Assembly (NCBI RefSeq): GCF_014236655.1 | Contig: NZ_JACMYG010000030.1 | Span: 1 to 64,000, forward strand | Source: Pseudomonas kielensis | Lineage (GTDB): Bacteria > Pseudomonadota > Gammaproteobacteria > Pseudomonadales > Pseudomonadaceae | Direction: 5' to 3' | DNA: 64,000 bases | In this document: positions 52,643 through 60,706 of the stretch, in pieces | Layout of the letters: each line of letters starts with the position of its first letter | Position numbering within the stretch: position 1 is the stretch's first letter | Position numbers and translations under genes: made by a program | Notes under the pieces: generated by a model | Told to the model about the DNA's origin: nothing | The model's input: the letters and a program-made list of their open reading frames with translations, nothing else | The model's database searches: none

Positions 52643-52822
52643 ATGTCACAGAAGAAAGAAAGCAATGACGAACTGCCGGATGCATACGCGACAGTTCCGA
52701 AGCACCTAGAAGGCCTTGTCGATGCGGCATTCAGGATGGTCGAGGAAGGACAAGACCCGACAGATGTTTTGAAGATGGTCAGCTACGGTTTGGAAAAAAG
52801 ACGCCCGACTACTGAGCAGTAG
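52643..52822 (+). CDS. Very small hypothetical protein (59 residues)
   Basis: The ATG at 52643 has GAGGTGAG about 8 bases upstream. The product begins MSQKKESNDELPDAYATVPK, continues with a helical middle (FRMVEEGQDPTDVLKMV) and ends KRRPTTEQ, with TAG at 52820-52822. Good ribosome site, tight spacing and natural composition support a real gene that is easily missed because of its length. Confidence 0.55.
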   Translation: MSQKKESNDELPDAYATVPKHLEGLVDAAFRMVEEGQDPTDVLKMVSYGLEKRRPTTEQ

Positions 52823-52911
52823 CAAGACGTTTCCTCAGGTTTACGCGCAAGCGCGGCCCCACAACAAACTTTACGGAGCAACTTCCCTGTATTCGTTTTG
52901 TTCGTATAGTC

Positions 52912-52941
52912 TGCGTACGCGTTACGAATCATTAATCGCTA
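52912..52941 (+). promoter_or_regulatory. Copy 3 of the shared upstream motif (before the 52972 gene)
   Basis: The stretch starts TGCGTACGCGTTACGAATCA and continues ATTAATCGCTA. It lies 30 bases before ATG 52972 and follows a TTGTTC (52899-52904) that could be a -35 box. Confidence 0.6.
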
Positions 52942-52971
52942 AGCCATGCGCGATCAACATGCAGGTAAGAA

Positions 52972-53235
52972 ATGAAACCGATCCCAATTTTAGCCGGTAC
53001 CGTTGCGTTGCTGGTGTGTGTCATCGCAGGCGACTACCTTTCTCATGACTTTGAACCAGCTTCCGTGGAGGAACTCCAGGCGGCGATTGCCGGCGGTTCG
53101 CCGTGCGTGAAGCAAAAGCTCACCGATGCGAATCGCATGTCACGAGAGATTTCTCGGCGGGACATTGGATCGGTTCAAGTGCTGTGCGTGAAGATTGATC
53201 GTCAATCAGCTGCGTTTAGCACCGCCAAGCGTTGA
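52972..53235 (+). CDS. Small membrane protein, possibly 5' part of a frameshifted gene
   Basis: This is an 87-residue frame with an N-terminal hydrophobic segment (ILAGTVALLVCVIAGDYL) and a soluble part ending SVQVLCVKIDRQSAAFSTAK. Its second half overlaps the next frame. The downstream frame continues in a natural way (LIVNQLRLAPPSVDRLAYAI), so deleting one base near 53191-53200 would make one protein of about 166 residues with two membrane segments. It has its own shared upstream motif. Confidence 0.55.
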   Translation: MKPIPILAGTVALLVCVIAGDYLSHDFEPASVEELQAAIAGGSPCVKQKLTDANRMSREISRRDIGSVQVLCVKIDRQSAAFSTAKR

Positions 53236-53473
53236 CCGCCTGGCCTATGCGATCGAGAGTGCCGCTGAGGTGAAGCACTTTTCGGGTCCAGCCAAGGCGT
53301 ACGCTGACCCCGCAACGGCGCAGGCAGAGTTGTTTTCTTCCTTGTCCCACTGGGTTGGCATCGCAACTTTGATGTTCGGATTGCCGGGCATAGCGGTGCT
53401 ACTGTTGCATATCGCCATACAGCGCCGTATCCGCCGGATCGGCCGGCTAAGCGTTTATTTGCTAGGCCATTGA
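53195..53473 (+). pseudogene. Probable 3' part of the frameshifted membrane protein
   Basis: The frame begins at TTG 53195 with no ribosome site. It reads NQLRLAPPSVDRLAYAIESA and ends in a hydrophobic segment (IATLMFGLPGIAVLLLHIAI) and a basic tail. It most likely belongs to the protein started at 52972. Independent translation cannot be excluded. Confidence 0.45.
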
Positions 53474-53634
53474 TCCCTGAGGCTCTGAGCTCTGGGCCTG
53501 CAATCTGTAGGAACCGTCGAGCGCAAGCCAAGGCGCCGTTAGGGTGGTAATCTTTCGCCCGGTTTGGCTTGTCGCCGGCCGGGTTTTGCTTTCTCTGTGT
53601 CCTGTCGTGCTCTCAACTTCGCAAGGCCAACCGC

Positions 53635-55164
53635 TTGAACGACCAACTGCACGTATCAGCCGATACTTCATTGCCACCCGAAAGGGAGCCCCCTTGTTCA
53701 GTCGAAGCTGAGCAAGCGATTATTGGTGGGCTGCTCCTGGACAACAGCGCGTGGAGCAGGGTTTCAGATCTGGTAAGGGAAAATGACTTTTACCGTGAAG
53801 ATCACCGGCTGATCTTCAAAGCCATCAGTGAGCTGGCAGACAATGGCCGAGCCTTTGATGTTGTGACGCTCCAGGATGTGCTCGCCACTGAGGGTGTTCT
53901 CGAGGAAACGGGCGGCCCGGCGTACTTATCTGAACTGTTTCAGAACACTCCCTCCGTCGCAAACATTTCCACCTATGCCCGAATTGTCAGTGAGCGTGCG
54001 AGCCTGCGGCATATCGTAGGCATCAGCACCACCATTCAGAAGAACGCTTTGCATCCAAACGGCAAAGCGGCTGACGACGTGGTGCACGAAGCCGAGCAAC
54101 TGATCCTGTCCGTGGCCAGCGGCCGGCCGAAGGCGGGTGGTCCGGTCCAGTTGAATCAGCTGCTGAGCAAAGCGGTCAGCAAAATCGAAGCGTTGCAGGA
54201 GTCGGGTGGGGAAGCAGGCGGCCTGTCCACCAGCTTTCATGATTTGGACAAGAAGCTTAATTTCCTTCGGCCGGCGGATTTGATCATCGTCGCCGGCCGC
54301 CCCTCAATGGGTAAAACCACCTTCGCGATGAACCTGGTCGAGAGCGCTGTAATGCGGTCGGAAAAGGTTGTCCTGGTCTATTCCCTTGAGATGCCCGGCG
54401 AAGCCTTGATCTCGCGGATGCTTTCCTCGATCGGCAGCATTGATCATACCCGGGTGCGGTCGGGGAAACTTCTGCCCGACGATTGGCCAAAACTGACACG
54501 CGCCGCCAACCTGATCAACCAAGGCAACCGCTTTTTCATTGACGATACGGCCGGGCTGAGTCCTTCGGAGATGCGTTTCCGAACCCGACGGGTGCAACGC
54601 GCCCATGGCGAGATCGGCTTGATCATGGTCGATTACTTGCAGCTGATGCAGGTCCCAGGCTCAACCGGGAAAAACCGTACCAACGAGATTTCCGAGATTT
54701 CGCGCTCGCTCAAAGCGCTCGCCAAAGAATTCAACTGCCCGGTGGTTGCCTTGTCGCAGCTGAACCGTAGTGTCGAGCAGCGAGCCAATAAACGACCGAT
54801 CAACTCCGACTTGCGGGAATCCGGGGCCATTGAACAGGATGCCGACGTGATCCTGTTTGCCTACCGTGACGAGGTCTACCACCCTGAGTCGAGGTTTCAG
54901 GGGACTGCTGAAATCATCATTGGCAAGCAGCGTGAGGGCCCGGTCGGGTTCGTGCGCCTCGGCTTCGTTGGCCGCTTCACGCGGTTTGAGAACCTAGTGC
55001 CGGGCACTCACGATTTCACTGAAGAAGAAATGGGCGTCGAGCAGGTCGATCCCAACCCGCGACTGGGCCGGATTGGCGCCCAGCAGCTCGCTACATCTGT
55101 CAAAGCGAAAAAAGAAGGGGCTCGCCCACCTACTGGCAGAGGTGGGCCTCGCCGCCCTCCGTAG
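53635..55164 (+). CDS. dnaB: Plasmid-type DnaB replicative helicase
   Basis: This protein of about 509 residues starts at TTG 53635 (AAGG upstream); the frame is open to 53569. It has the DnaB N-terminal domain (PCSVEAEQAIIGGLLLDNSA), Walker A GRPSMGKTTF (about 220-229), the EMPGEALISRMLSS region, Walker B-like IMVDYLQLMQ, then QLNRSVEQRANKRP and DLRESGAIEQDADV. The C-terminal 50 residues are a basic extension absent from the neighbouring paralogue. It is less similar to the chromosomal Pseudomonas DnaB than is its neighbour, so this is probably the older plasmid copy. Confidence 0.9.
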   Translation: MNDQLHVSADTSLPPEREPPCSVEAEQAIIGGLLLDNSAWSRVSDLVRENDFYREDHRLIFKAISELADNGRAFDVVTLQDVLATEGVLEETGGPAYLSELFQNTPSVANISTYARIVSERASLRHIVGISTTIQKNALHPNGKAADDVVHEAEQLILSVASGRPKAGGPVQLNQLLSKAVSKIEALQESGGEAGGLSTSFHDLDKKLNFLRPADLIIVAGRPSMGKTTFAMNLVESAVMRSEKVVLVYSLEMPGEALISRMLSSIGSIDHTRVRSGKLLPDDWPKLTRAANLINQGNRFFIDDTAGLSPSEMRFRTRRVQRAHGEIGLIMVDYLQLMQVPGSTGKNRTNEISEISRSLKALAKEFNCPVVALSQLNRSVEQRANKRPINSDLRESGAIEQDADVILFAYRDEVYHPESRFQGTAEIIIGKQREGPVGFVRLGFVGRFTRFENLVPGTHDFTEEEMGVEQVDPNPRLGRIGAQQLATSVKAKKEGARPPTGRGGPRRPP

Positions 55165-55239
55165 GGGTTTTGATTAGTTCGCCTATTTCCAATCCCCTGC
55201 GCCCCTGGCTTTTGCCGGAACAACAAGATGGTTTTCCCA

Positions 55240-56634
55240 ATGAATGACATCTCCAATCCCGAGCAATACGATCTTCAAACCGCCTCGCTGAAGGTGCCAC
55301 CGCATTCGATCGAAGCCGAACAGGCCGTGCTTGGCGGTCTGATGCTGGACAACAATGCCTGGGAGCGCGTGCTCGATCAGGTATCGGACGGTGATTTCTA
55401 TCGACATGACCACCGCCTGATTTTCCGTGCGATCGCCAAGCTGGCCGATCAGAACTCACCGATCGACGTCGTGACCCTGGCCGAGCAACTGGACAAGGAA
55501 GGTCAGACCTCGCAAGTCGGCGGCCTTGGCTATCTCGGCGAGCTGGCAAAAAACACGCCGTCCGTCGCCAACATCAAGGCGTATGCGCAGATCGTCCGCG
55601 CACGGGCAACGTTGCGACAGTTGATCGGCATCGCCACCGAAATTGCCGACAGCGCCTTCAATCCGGAAGGCCGCTCGGCTGAAGAGATTCTCGACGAAGC
55701 CGAACGCCAAATCTTCCAGATCGCCGAGGCCCGGCCAAAAACCGGCGGCCCGGTGAGCGTGAATGACCTGTTGACCAAGGCCATCGACCGCATCGACACC
55801 TTGTTCAACACTGACAACGCCATTACCGGCCTGTCCACCGGTTATACCGATCTCGACGGTATGACCAGCGGCCTGCAACCGTCTGACCTGATCATCGTCG
55901 CCGGCCGTCCATCCATGGGTAAAACCACCTTTGCGATGAACCTGGTGGAAAACGCCGTGTTGCGCAGCGACAAATGCGTATTGGTTTACTCGCTGGAGAT
56001 GCCAGGCGAATCGCTGATCATGCGTATGTTGTCGTCCCTCGGCCGTATCGATCAGACCAAGGTTCGTGCCGGTCGCCTGGAAGACGACGATTGGCCGCGC
56101 CTGACATCGGCGGTCAACTTGCTCAACGATCGCAAGCTGTTCATTGACGATACGGCCGGTATCAGCCCGTCGGAAATGCGCGCACGGACCCGGCGTCTGG
56201 TGCGTGAACACGGCGATATCGCCCTGATCATGATCGACTACCTGCAACTGATGCAGATCCCGGGTTCGGGCGGTGACAACCGGACCAACGAGATTTCCGA
56301 GATCTCCCGGTCCCTGAAAGCGCTGGCCAAGGAATTCAACTGCCCGGTGGTGGCGCTGTCCCAGCTCAATCGCTCCCTGGAGCAACGCCCGAACAAGCGC
56401 CCGATCAACTCCGACTTGCGGGAATCCGGAGCGATCGAGCAGGATGCTGACGTGATCATGTTTGTGTACCGGGATGAGGTGTACCACCCGGAAACCGAGC
56501 ACAAAGGCATCGCGGAGATCATCATCGGCAAGCAGCGGAACGGTCCCATCGGTACGTCACGACTGGCGTTCATCGGTAAATACACCCGCTTTGAAAACCT
56601 GGCGCCGGGCAGCTACAACTTCGAAGACGACTGA
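55240..56634 (+). CDS. dnaB: DnaB replicative helicase, chromosomal-type paralogue
   Basis: This is a 464-residue protein from ATG 55240. It is near-identical, as far as I can recall, to the housekeeping Pseudomonas DnaB: NDISNPEQYDLQTASLKVPP, VPPHSIEAEQAVLGGLMLDN, GRPSMGKTTFAMNLVENAVL, IDYLQLMQIPGSGG and DLRESGAIEQDADVIMFVYR. Length agrees with the family. It lies 75 bases after a first dnaB in the same orientation. The plasmid may carry a captured host helicase for replication in foreign hosts. The C-terminal end (GSYNFEDD) is also of the chromosomal type. Confidence 0.93.
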   Translation: MNDISNPEQYDLQTASLKVPPHSIEAEQAVLGGLMLDNNAWERVLDQVSDGDFYRHDHRLIFRAIAKLADQNSPIDVVTLAEQLDKEGQTSQVGGLGYLGELAKNTPSVANIKAYAQIVRARATLRQLIGIATEIADSAFNPEGRSAEEILDEAERQIFQIAEARPKTGGPVSVNDLLTKAIDRIDTLFNTDNAITGLSTGYTDLDGMTSGLQPSDLIIVAGRPSMGKTTFAMNLVENAVLRSDKCVLVYSLEMPGESLIMRMLSSLGRIDQTKVRAGRLEDDDWPRLTSAVNLLNDRKLFIDDTAGISPSEMRARTRRLVREHGDIALIMIDYLQLMQIPGSGGDNRTNEISEISRSLKALAKEFNCPVVALSQLNRSLEQRPNKRPINSDLRESGAIEQDADVIMFVYRDEVYHPETEHKGIAEIIIGKQRNGPIGTSRLAFIGKYTRFENLAPGSYNFEDD

Positions 56635-56725
56635 CACAGATGGCATTATCTATGTCTCGCAACCACGGTGGTGGGGCGGCTAGGATCGCCAAGCGCTCAG
56701 GCTACGAACTTAACGTATAAAAATG

Positions 56726-56752
56726 TCCCCGATGGTGGGAATGCATCGGGGA
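56726..56752. terminator. Bidirectional terminator between dnaB and the secreted-protein gene
   Basis: TCCCCGATG and CATCGGGGA form a perfect 9-bp stem with a 9-base loop. T-rich on the minus side, between convergent genes. Confidence 0.75.
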
Positions 56753-56756
56753 TCTT

Positions 56757-56783
56757 AAGCATTGAAGCATTGAAGCATTGAAC
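56757..56783. repeat. Short tandem repeat (GCATTGAA unit, three copies)
   Basis: The unit AAGCATTG occurs three times in a row, between the dnaB terminator and the end of the gene at 56813. It could vary in copy number. Confidence 0.7.
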
Positions 56784-56812
56784 AGTGCGAAGTTTACGCA
56801 TCACTGCCGTTT

Positions 56813-57787
56813 TCACTCCAGTGCTATAGGCACAGCGGCGAGACCTTCTATTCTAAGGTCAACAAAGTAATAGTTGAATTCCCCATAAGATTCGTTACTC
56901 GTTTTGGCGATGTTTTTTTTCATGTAAGCTAAGTCCACTCTCTTAGGCGTTTTAAAGACGGTCAGTGCTTTTGCTATATCACCTTGTTGATGCATGGTTA
57001 TATCGATAGTCAAATCGTTAGGTGCGGATTTTAAATCGCTAGAAGGCACCACCAGTACGGCATATTTACCACCGGTGTACTGTCTGGAGAATGAGTTTTT
57101 TGATGGTATGGTTTTTGTAAAGTCTAATGTTGTTAATATGGCATTTACAAAAGCTGTTGTTTCGTTGTTTTTTAAGCACTTATCAATTTCTGCTTGATTT
57201 TTTGCCCATTTGATGGTCAAGCCCGAATCGTCCAATCCAGTAGCAATATTCGGAGTGGGGCACCCGGTGTTGTTTAATCGGTTGTCGACAAGAGTGCGAA
57301 TTTTGGTTCGTGCTTCATCAATTGTCGCAGGTGTTAAAGTAGGTGCATTAATTTCCTCGCCTTTAAATTTCGTAGAAGTTGCTAATATAGCTTGAATTTG
57401 ACGGTCATTTTCTTCGTTGACAAACAAAATGTCAGATCTGATTGGTTTGCCTGATTCAATTTTATTGAAGACGGCAGTTATATCTACGTCAAACTTTCCT
57501 GTTTTATTCAATTCAACCTTGAACGCTCCTTCAATTAATCTGCGAGCACTTTCTTTTTTTGTCGCATCATCTCCATAGTAGTCAGACAAGATCTGGCCAA
57601 ATTGGTTTGTCATCATCGTAATGTTTCTTGACGCTTTTACTAAACCCTCGGCGGCTTCTGTGCCAGCCTTTGCTCCTGCATTCGTGGCAGCTTCATTGAG
57701 GCCGAAAATGTCGGAAAACCAATTGGCATGAGCGTTGATTGGATGCATAGCGAGCAATATAGTCATAACAGAAACTAAGTGTCTCAT
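56813..57787 (-). CDS. AT-rich secreted protein, unknown
   Basis: This 324-residue protein has a signal peptide (SVMTILLAMHPINAHA). The mature part has an amphipathic, alanine-rich start (NEAATNAGAKAGTEAAEGLV), a two-cysteine central part (NNTGCPTPN, DKCLKNNET) and a strand-rich C-terminus. The coding sequence is visibly AT-richer than its neighbours and uses many TTT/AAA codons, a sign of recent transfer. No family is recognised. It is isolated and has no evident partner. Confidence 0.7.
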   Translation of the reverse strand: MRHLVSVMTILLAMHPINAHANWFSDIFGLNEAATNAGAKAGTEAAEGLVKASRNITMMTNQFGQILSDYYGDDATKKESARRLIEGAFKVELNKTGKFDVDITAVFNKIESGKPIRSDILFVNEENDRQIQAILATSTKFKGEEINAPTLTPATIDEARTKIRTLVDNRLNNTGCPTPNIATGLDDSGLTIKWAKNQAEIDKCLKNNETTAFVNAILTTLDFTKTIPSKNSFSRQYTGGKYAVLVVPSSDLKSAPNDLTIDITMHQQGDIAKALTVFKTPKRVDLAYMKKNIAKTSNESYGEFNYYFVDLRIEGLAAVPIALE

Positions 57788-58148
57788 TTAACTTCTCCAT
57801 TTTTCTAGGCCATTTGAATCAACCTAATTAACCAAAAAGTGACAGGGAGTTATGTTGCCACCTTATTTAAGCTGAAGATTTGAGAATGTGCGTCGAAAAA
57901 CGAATTGGCTTCGTAAGCCAAGGGACTCGATCTAATGAGCATAGTAATTAGGAGCCCATCGTTGAATGAGGTTACCGTTACCTGTGAACCGTTTGATCAG
58001 GTTTCACGTGGGCGAGCTAATTACGGTTCTGTGGCCTAAGCTGTGAAATCAGTATTCCCTCGGCATTTTGCCCACGCACTACCACCAACGCAGTTCTGCG
58101 GTTGTGACAGGCTCCTTGGGCGGACGCCGGCATTTCATGGAGAAAAAG
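57788..58148. other. Intergenic region, divergent promoters expected
   Basis: These 361 bases separate the AT-rich secreted-protein gene (minus) from the small plus-strand gene at 58149. The part near 57820-57900 is AT-rich and can hold the minus promoter. No gene or strong motif is seen. Confidence 0.4.
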
Positions 58149-58454
58149 ATGTCTCGTGAACCTCGGCCGCACATAACAAAGACAGTTACTGGAACAGAAT
58201 GGGTTGATTTCGACACTTACGCGTGCGCTTGGGGCAGGTATCAACTCACATGCCCGCAAGACAGGCAGTGCCAGGTTGGACTCGGCGTTGTTTGGCGCGG
58301 AGAGCCGGCAGGGGAAAAGATCCGATTTTCTGGGCAGACGGAAGTTTTGGTCGTTTTAATGGGGCATGTGAACATTCGTGTTGACGATGGGCTTGGCCCC
58401 TGTGAGGTCACGGTTTGGTTGCGATCTGAAAGCACTATCAGCGTTAGTGGGTGA
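58149..58454 (+). CDS. Small hypothetical protein
   Basis: This 101-residue protein starts at ATG 58149 (GGAG eight bases upstream); the in-frame ATG at 58137 has no such site. It opens MSREPRPHITKTVTGTEWVD and contains two cysteines (YAC, LTCPQDRQC) and a beta-rich C-terminal half (TEVLVVLMGHVNIRVDDGLG). It looks like a small carbon-storage-regulator-like or PilZ-like barrel, but I cannot assign it. It ends 83 bases before the LexA box of umuDC. Confidence 0.55.
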   Translation: MSREPRPHITKTVTGTEWVDFDTYACAWGRYQLTCPQDRQCQVGLGVVWRGEPAGEKIRFSGQTEVLVVLMGHVNIRVDDGLGPCEVTVWLRSESTISVSG

Positions 58455-58536
58455 CCTGTAACGGTGTTGCCCCGACCAGGTATCGCACCACCTTCAATCG
58501 CCTGACGCTTGCTGAAAATTGCCGCTGCGCCCCATA

Positions 58537-58552
58537 CTGGTTGCATATACAG
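58537..58552 (+). promoter_or_regulatory. LexA (SOS) box of umuDC
   Basis: CTG-N10-CAG with the context TACTGGTTGCATATACAGTG, close to the LexA consensus. It lies 17 bases before the umuD start codon. Confidence 0.85.
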
Positions 58553-58568
58553 TGATTGAGTTGTGCAG

Positions 58569-58998
58569 ATGCTTACCGTTTTAGGACCAGCTTCAGCCCC
58601 AGACATACCCACTCGAAAACCGGTTGCAGGGCGCGTTTCATGTGGATTTCCAAGTCCTGCTCTTGAATATGCTGCCGCCACTATCACTTGACGAAATGGT
58701 GGGGCTGCGCGAGCCCTCTCGCTGGCTAGTACGCGCAGAGGGGGACTCCCTCAAAAATATAGGTATTTTCGACAGGGATGTAATGGTGGTGTGCAAGGCT
58801 TTGGAGCCGATAGATGGGGACGTGGTTGTAGTTTGCATCGGACCTGATTTTGTGGCCAAACAGTACTGTGAAAGGCTTGGAAGGTCGCCGCTTTTGCTGG
58901 CTCATAACCCAGATTTCCCGAACATTGAGGTTGGTGACTGGGAAGAAATCGAGCTTTGGGGCGTTGTACTTTACAACTTGCACAAGGTCTCCAGATAA
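58569..58998 (+). pseudogene. umuD: umuD-like gene broken by a frameshift
   Basis: ATG 58569 opens MLTVLGPASAPDIPTRKPVA and continues to SCGFPSPALEY, the UmuD Cys-Gly autocleavage region, but the frame hits TGA at 58689. From about 58684 a second frame continues with LDEMVGLREPSRWLVRAEGD, including the catalytic Ser in GDS and Lys in FVAKQY, to the stop at 58998. Loss of two bases, or gain of one, between 58680 and 58690 explains this. All active-site residues are present, so the gene was intact recently or the break is a sequencing error. Confidence 0.8.
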
Positions 58999-59014
58999 AG
59001 GTTTCAAAACCGCC

Positions 59015-60294
59015 ATGCCTATGATTTGCATTGTCGATTGTGACAGCTTCTATATATCCTGTGAGAAGCTGTTTGATCCTACACTTCGAAAGGTCCCCGT
59101 GGTCGCTTTGTCCAACTCAGATGGCTGTGTAGTCAGTCGTTGCCCGATTGCCAAAAGCAAGGACACTGCCCGCGGGGGGCTTGGTATCAAGATGGGCGCC
59201 CCCTTCTTTGAGATCAAACATCTCATGAAGTCGCATGGGCTTAGGGTGGTGTCCTCGAACTACGCGCTGTATCAAAACGTGTCGAATAGGGTCATGCAAA
59301 TTTTGACCACGTATGCTCCTACCTCGCCATATTCGATGACGAAGCCTGGCTCGATTTTTCCGGCGTTCACACCTGCTTCGAATCCTTGGGTCGGCAGATC
59401 CAGGCGGACGTTAAAAAGCAAATTGGCATCGGAGTAGGAGTGGGGTTCGGCACAACAAAGACATTGGCCAAGGCCGCAAATCGCGCCGCGAAAACCTATC
59501 GTAAGACGGGTGGGGTGGTTGGCCCGCTGGATGATGTCCGCCGGGACCGGCTGTTGGGTCTTATGCCCGTTGAAGATGTGTGGGGCGTAGGACGAAAGTT
59601 GTCTGCCCAGATGAACGTCATGGGGATCATAACCGCACGCGACCTCCAGCAATTCGACCACAAAACTCTTCGTCGCTCTTTCAATGTCAATGTTGAGAAA
59701 ACCGCGTTGGAACTCGCCGGCGTCTCTTGTTTCAGATTCGAGGAGAGCGTTGAACCCAAGCAGACCATCGCGTCGACTCGATCCTTTGGCGTGCGGGTCA
59801 CTACCCTTGAAGGGCTGCGCGAAGCGGTGGCCACCTACGTGTCCAGGGCATGCGTGAAGCTGCGTAGCGAGGGGCAGCTGGCGTCGTGTCTTCAGGTTTT
59901 CATCCAGACAAGCCGTTTCGATGATCACCCCTATAGTCGAACTGCCATTTGTGGACTCGAGGTGCCCAGCGCCGACACTCGCGACTTCGTCGCCGCCGCC
60001 TTGGCGGGACTCCAGCGCATCTATGTGCCGGGGTACCGGTATGCGAAGGCCGGCATTGTGCTGTCGCAATTTTGCTCGCCGCATAGCTACCAATCTGACT
60101 TGTTCGCTCCAACACCGCGGCGCAATGCAGATGCGCTTATGGGCGTCATTGACCAGGTCAACGCCCGGTATGGGAGGGGCAGCCTCCGGCTGGCGCTGGA
60201 ACCGCCGGTGGCACAGTGGGCAATGAAGCGTGATTACCTGTCGGCCAGTTTCACCACCGACTTCAATCAACTGAAATCGGTGAAATGCCAGTAA
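59015..60294 (+). pseudogene. umuC: umuC-like Y-family polymerase broken by a frameshift
   Basis: The first part starts at ATG 59015 (or 59021) and reads MICIVDCDSFYISCEKLFDP up to ILTTYAPTSPYS; the frame then runs into unrelated residues and stops at 59437. In the -1 frame the protein resumes with DEAWLDFSG, then GRQIQADVKKQIGIGVGVGF, and continues normally to 60294 (KRDYLSASFTTDFNQLKSVK). One missing base at 59336-59338 sits inside the SIDEAW catalytic motif. The remainder of the gene looks intact. It is the second gene of the LexA-controlled operon. Confidence 0.85.
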
Positions 60295-60328
60295 TGGGGA
60301 ACAGATGAACTTCAGGTGTCGGCGCCTG

Positions 60329-60706
60329 TTATTGCTCTACGCGACGACGGGCGAGGGATTTAGAGGGGAGGGCGTCAAGTTGCTCAACAAGCTCGGGTCT
60401 GACCCCCATTTCGGAAAGTGAGTGGCGGGTAGCCCGAATACTCCAGACCATGAAGAGCGATATAGCGCCGTAAAGCAGTGCGACGAAACATATACCGATA
60501 CCCATCCAGTCGAGGTAAGGGGCCAGCAAGGAATTATCCGATCGGCCCAATGATTTCAGTACGATCATTGCCAGACCAAGGAATGCCAGTCCCCAGGCGC
60601 CCCGGACGACCAGGTCCCGCTGCATGCCCCGCAGGTCACAGTACAGAAGGACCTTCGCCCCTTGTTCTTTGTTGAGTGACTGCAATTTGGTGAGTAGGTC
60701 TGTCAT
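60329..60706 (-). CDS. Small membrane protein coupled to UPF0489 gene
   Basis: This 125-residue protein has two hydrophobic segments (GAWGLAFLGLAMIVLKSL and MGIGICFVALLYGAISLFMV) between charged ends. No family is recognised. Its start overlaps the stop of the upstream UPF0489 gene by one base, so it is translated from the same message. It ends 34 bases from the umuC stop in convergent orientation. Confidence 0.65.
   Translation of the reverse strand: MTDLLTKLQSLNKEQGAKVLLYCDLRGMQRDLVVRGAWGLAFLGLAMIVLKSLGRSDNSLLAPYLDWMGIGICFVALLYGAISLFMVWSIRATRHSLSEMGVRPELVEQLDALPSKSLARRRVEQ

Noticed and set aside
55456..56502. Minus-strand open frame of 348 codons
   Set aside because: It is antisense to the second dnaB gene; its existence follows from high GC at third positions.
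59272..60270. Minus-strand open frame of 332 codons
   Set aside because: It is antisense to umuC; the plus strand carries the polymerase motifs, interrupted only by one frameshift.
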